From NCBI GenBank assembly GCA_902796525.1, contig CADBPB010000157.1, positions 1 to 5,487 of the forward strand: a DNA stretch of 5,487 nt, read 5' to 3'. Positions within the stretch are counted from its first letter, which is position 1. Each line of letters opens with the position of its first letter. Both the position numbers and the translations under genes were made by a program. Shown piece by piece: positions 5,454 through 5,487 of the stretch. The notes beneath the pieces were generated by a model. That model did no database searches, was not told where the DNA came from, and was given only the letters and a program-made list of their open reading frames with translations. The DNA is from an uncultured Erysipelotrichaceae bacterium. GTDB lineage: Bacteria > Bacillota_I > Bacilli_A > Erysipelotrichales > Erysipelotrichaceae.

Positions 5454-5487
5454 ATGAGCTGTCCGTTGTATCTGAGAAGCGTCTATA
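5454..5487 (+). CDS. possible start of a further gene, cut by window edge
   Basis: ATG at 5454 opens a frame that stays open for 11 codons (MSCPLYLRSVY) to the window end. It lies ten bases after a perfect TATAAT, so its leader would be only a few bases long, similar to the short-leader genes elsewhere in the window. AAGAG at 5444-5448 is a weak ribosome-site candidate. Too little is visible to name a product or to be sure that it is a gene. Confidence 0.3.
   Translation, partial: MSCPLYLRSVY

Overview
The window looks like chromosomal DNA from a low-to-mid GC Bacillota (Firmicutes). The evidence is a copper efflux ATPase with a CopZ-like tail and a CsoR-type repressor under a Bacillus-like CsoR operator, an MEP-pathway IspG, a WYL-type regulator, perfect TATAAT -10 boxes and a strong GGGAGG ribosome site. 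An Erysipelotrichia-like gut bacterium would fit, but this is an impression from protein style and not a proven placement. No mobile element, tRNA, rRNA or CRISPR array is visible.

Layout, left to right. Positions 1-284 (minus) hold the N-terminal 94 residues of an HTH/WYL-type regulator, cut by the window edge. Its promoter lies at 291-319 and carries a TGTCC-N8-GGACA palindrome. The -10 box is so close to the ATG that the mRNA would be leaderless. Diverging from it, 365-886 (plus) encodes an unrecognised six-helix membrane protein. That gene meets ispG (883-1917, minus) tail to tail: both stop codons are read from one CTAG, and the ispG terminator lies inside the last codons of the membrane gene. 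ispG also appears leaderless.

The main unit is a copper resistance operon on the minus strand, copA (2189-4531) followed by csoR (1942-2199). They overlap by 11 bases, and a terminator contains the csoR stop codon and abuts the ispG promoter. The copA promoter (TATAAT at 4556-4561) is followed by a 23-bp CsoR operator (4532-4554) that forms nearly the whole 5' leader and ends at the ATG. CsoR should repress the operon until Cu(I) binds Cys32/His57/Cys61; CopA then exports Cu(I). CopA ends in a 69-residue CopZ-like metal-binding domain with its own ATG and Shine-Dalgarno sequence in frame, so the gene may also make a free copper chaperone.

Divergent from copA, 4636-5421 (plus) encodes a TM1586-type nitroreductase-family flavoprotein. 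After it, a -10 box at 5438 and an ATG at 5454 may begin another gene that leaves the window.

The most notable points are the possible two-products-from-one-gene arrangement of copA/copZ, the operator that doubles as leader and ribosome site, and the very compact joins: leaderless promoters, a terminator inside coding sequence, and a shared stop palindrome.
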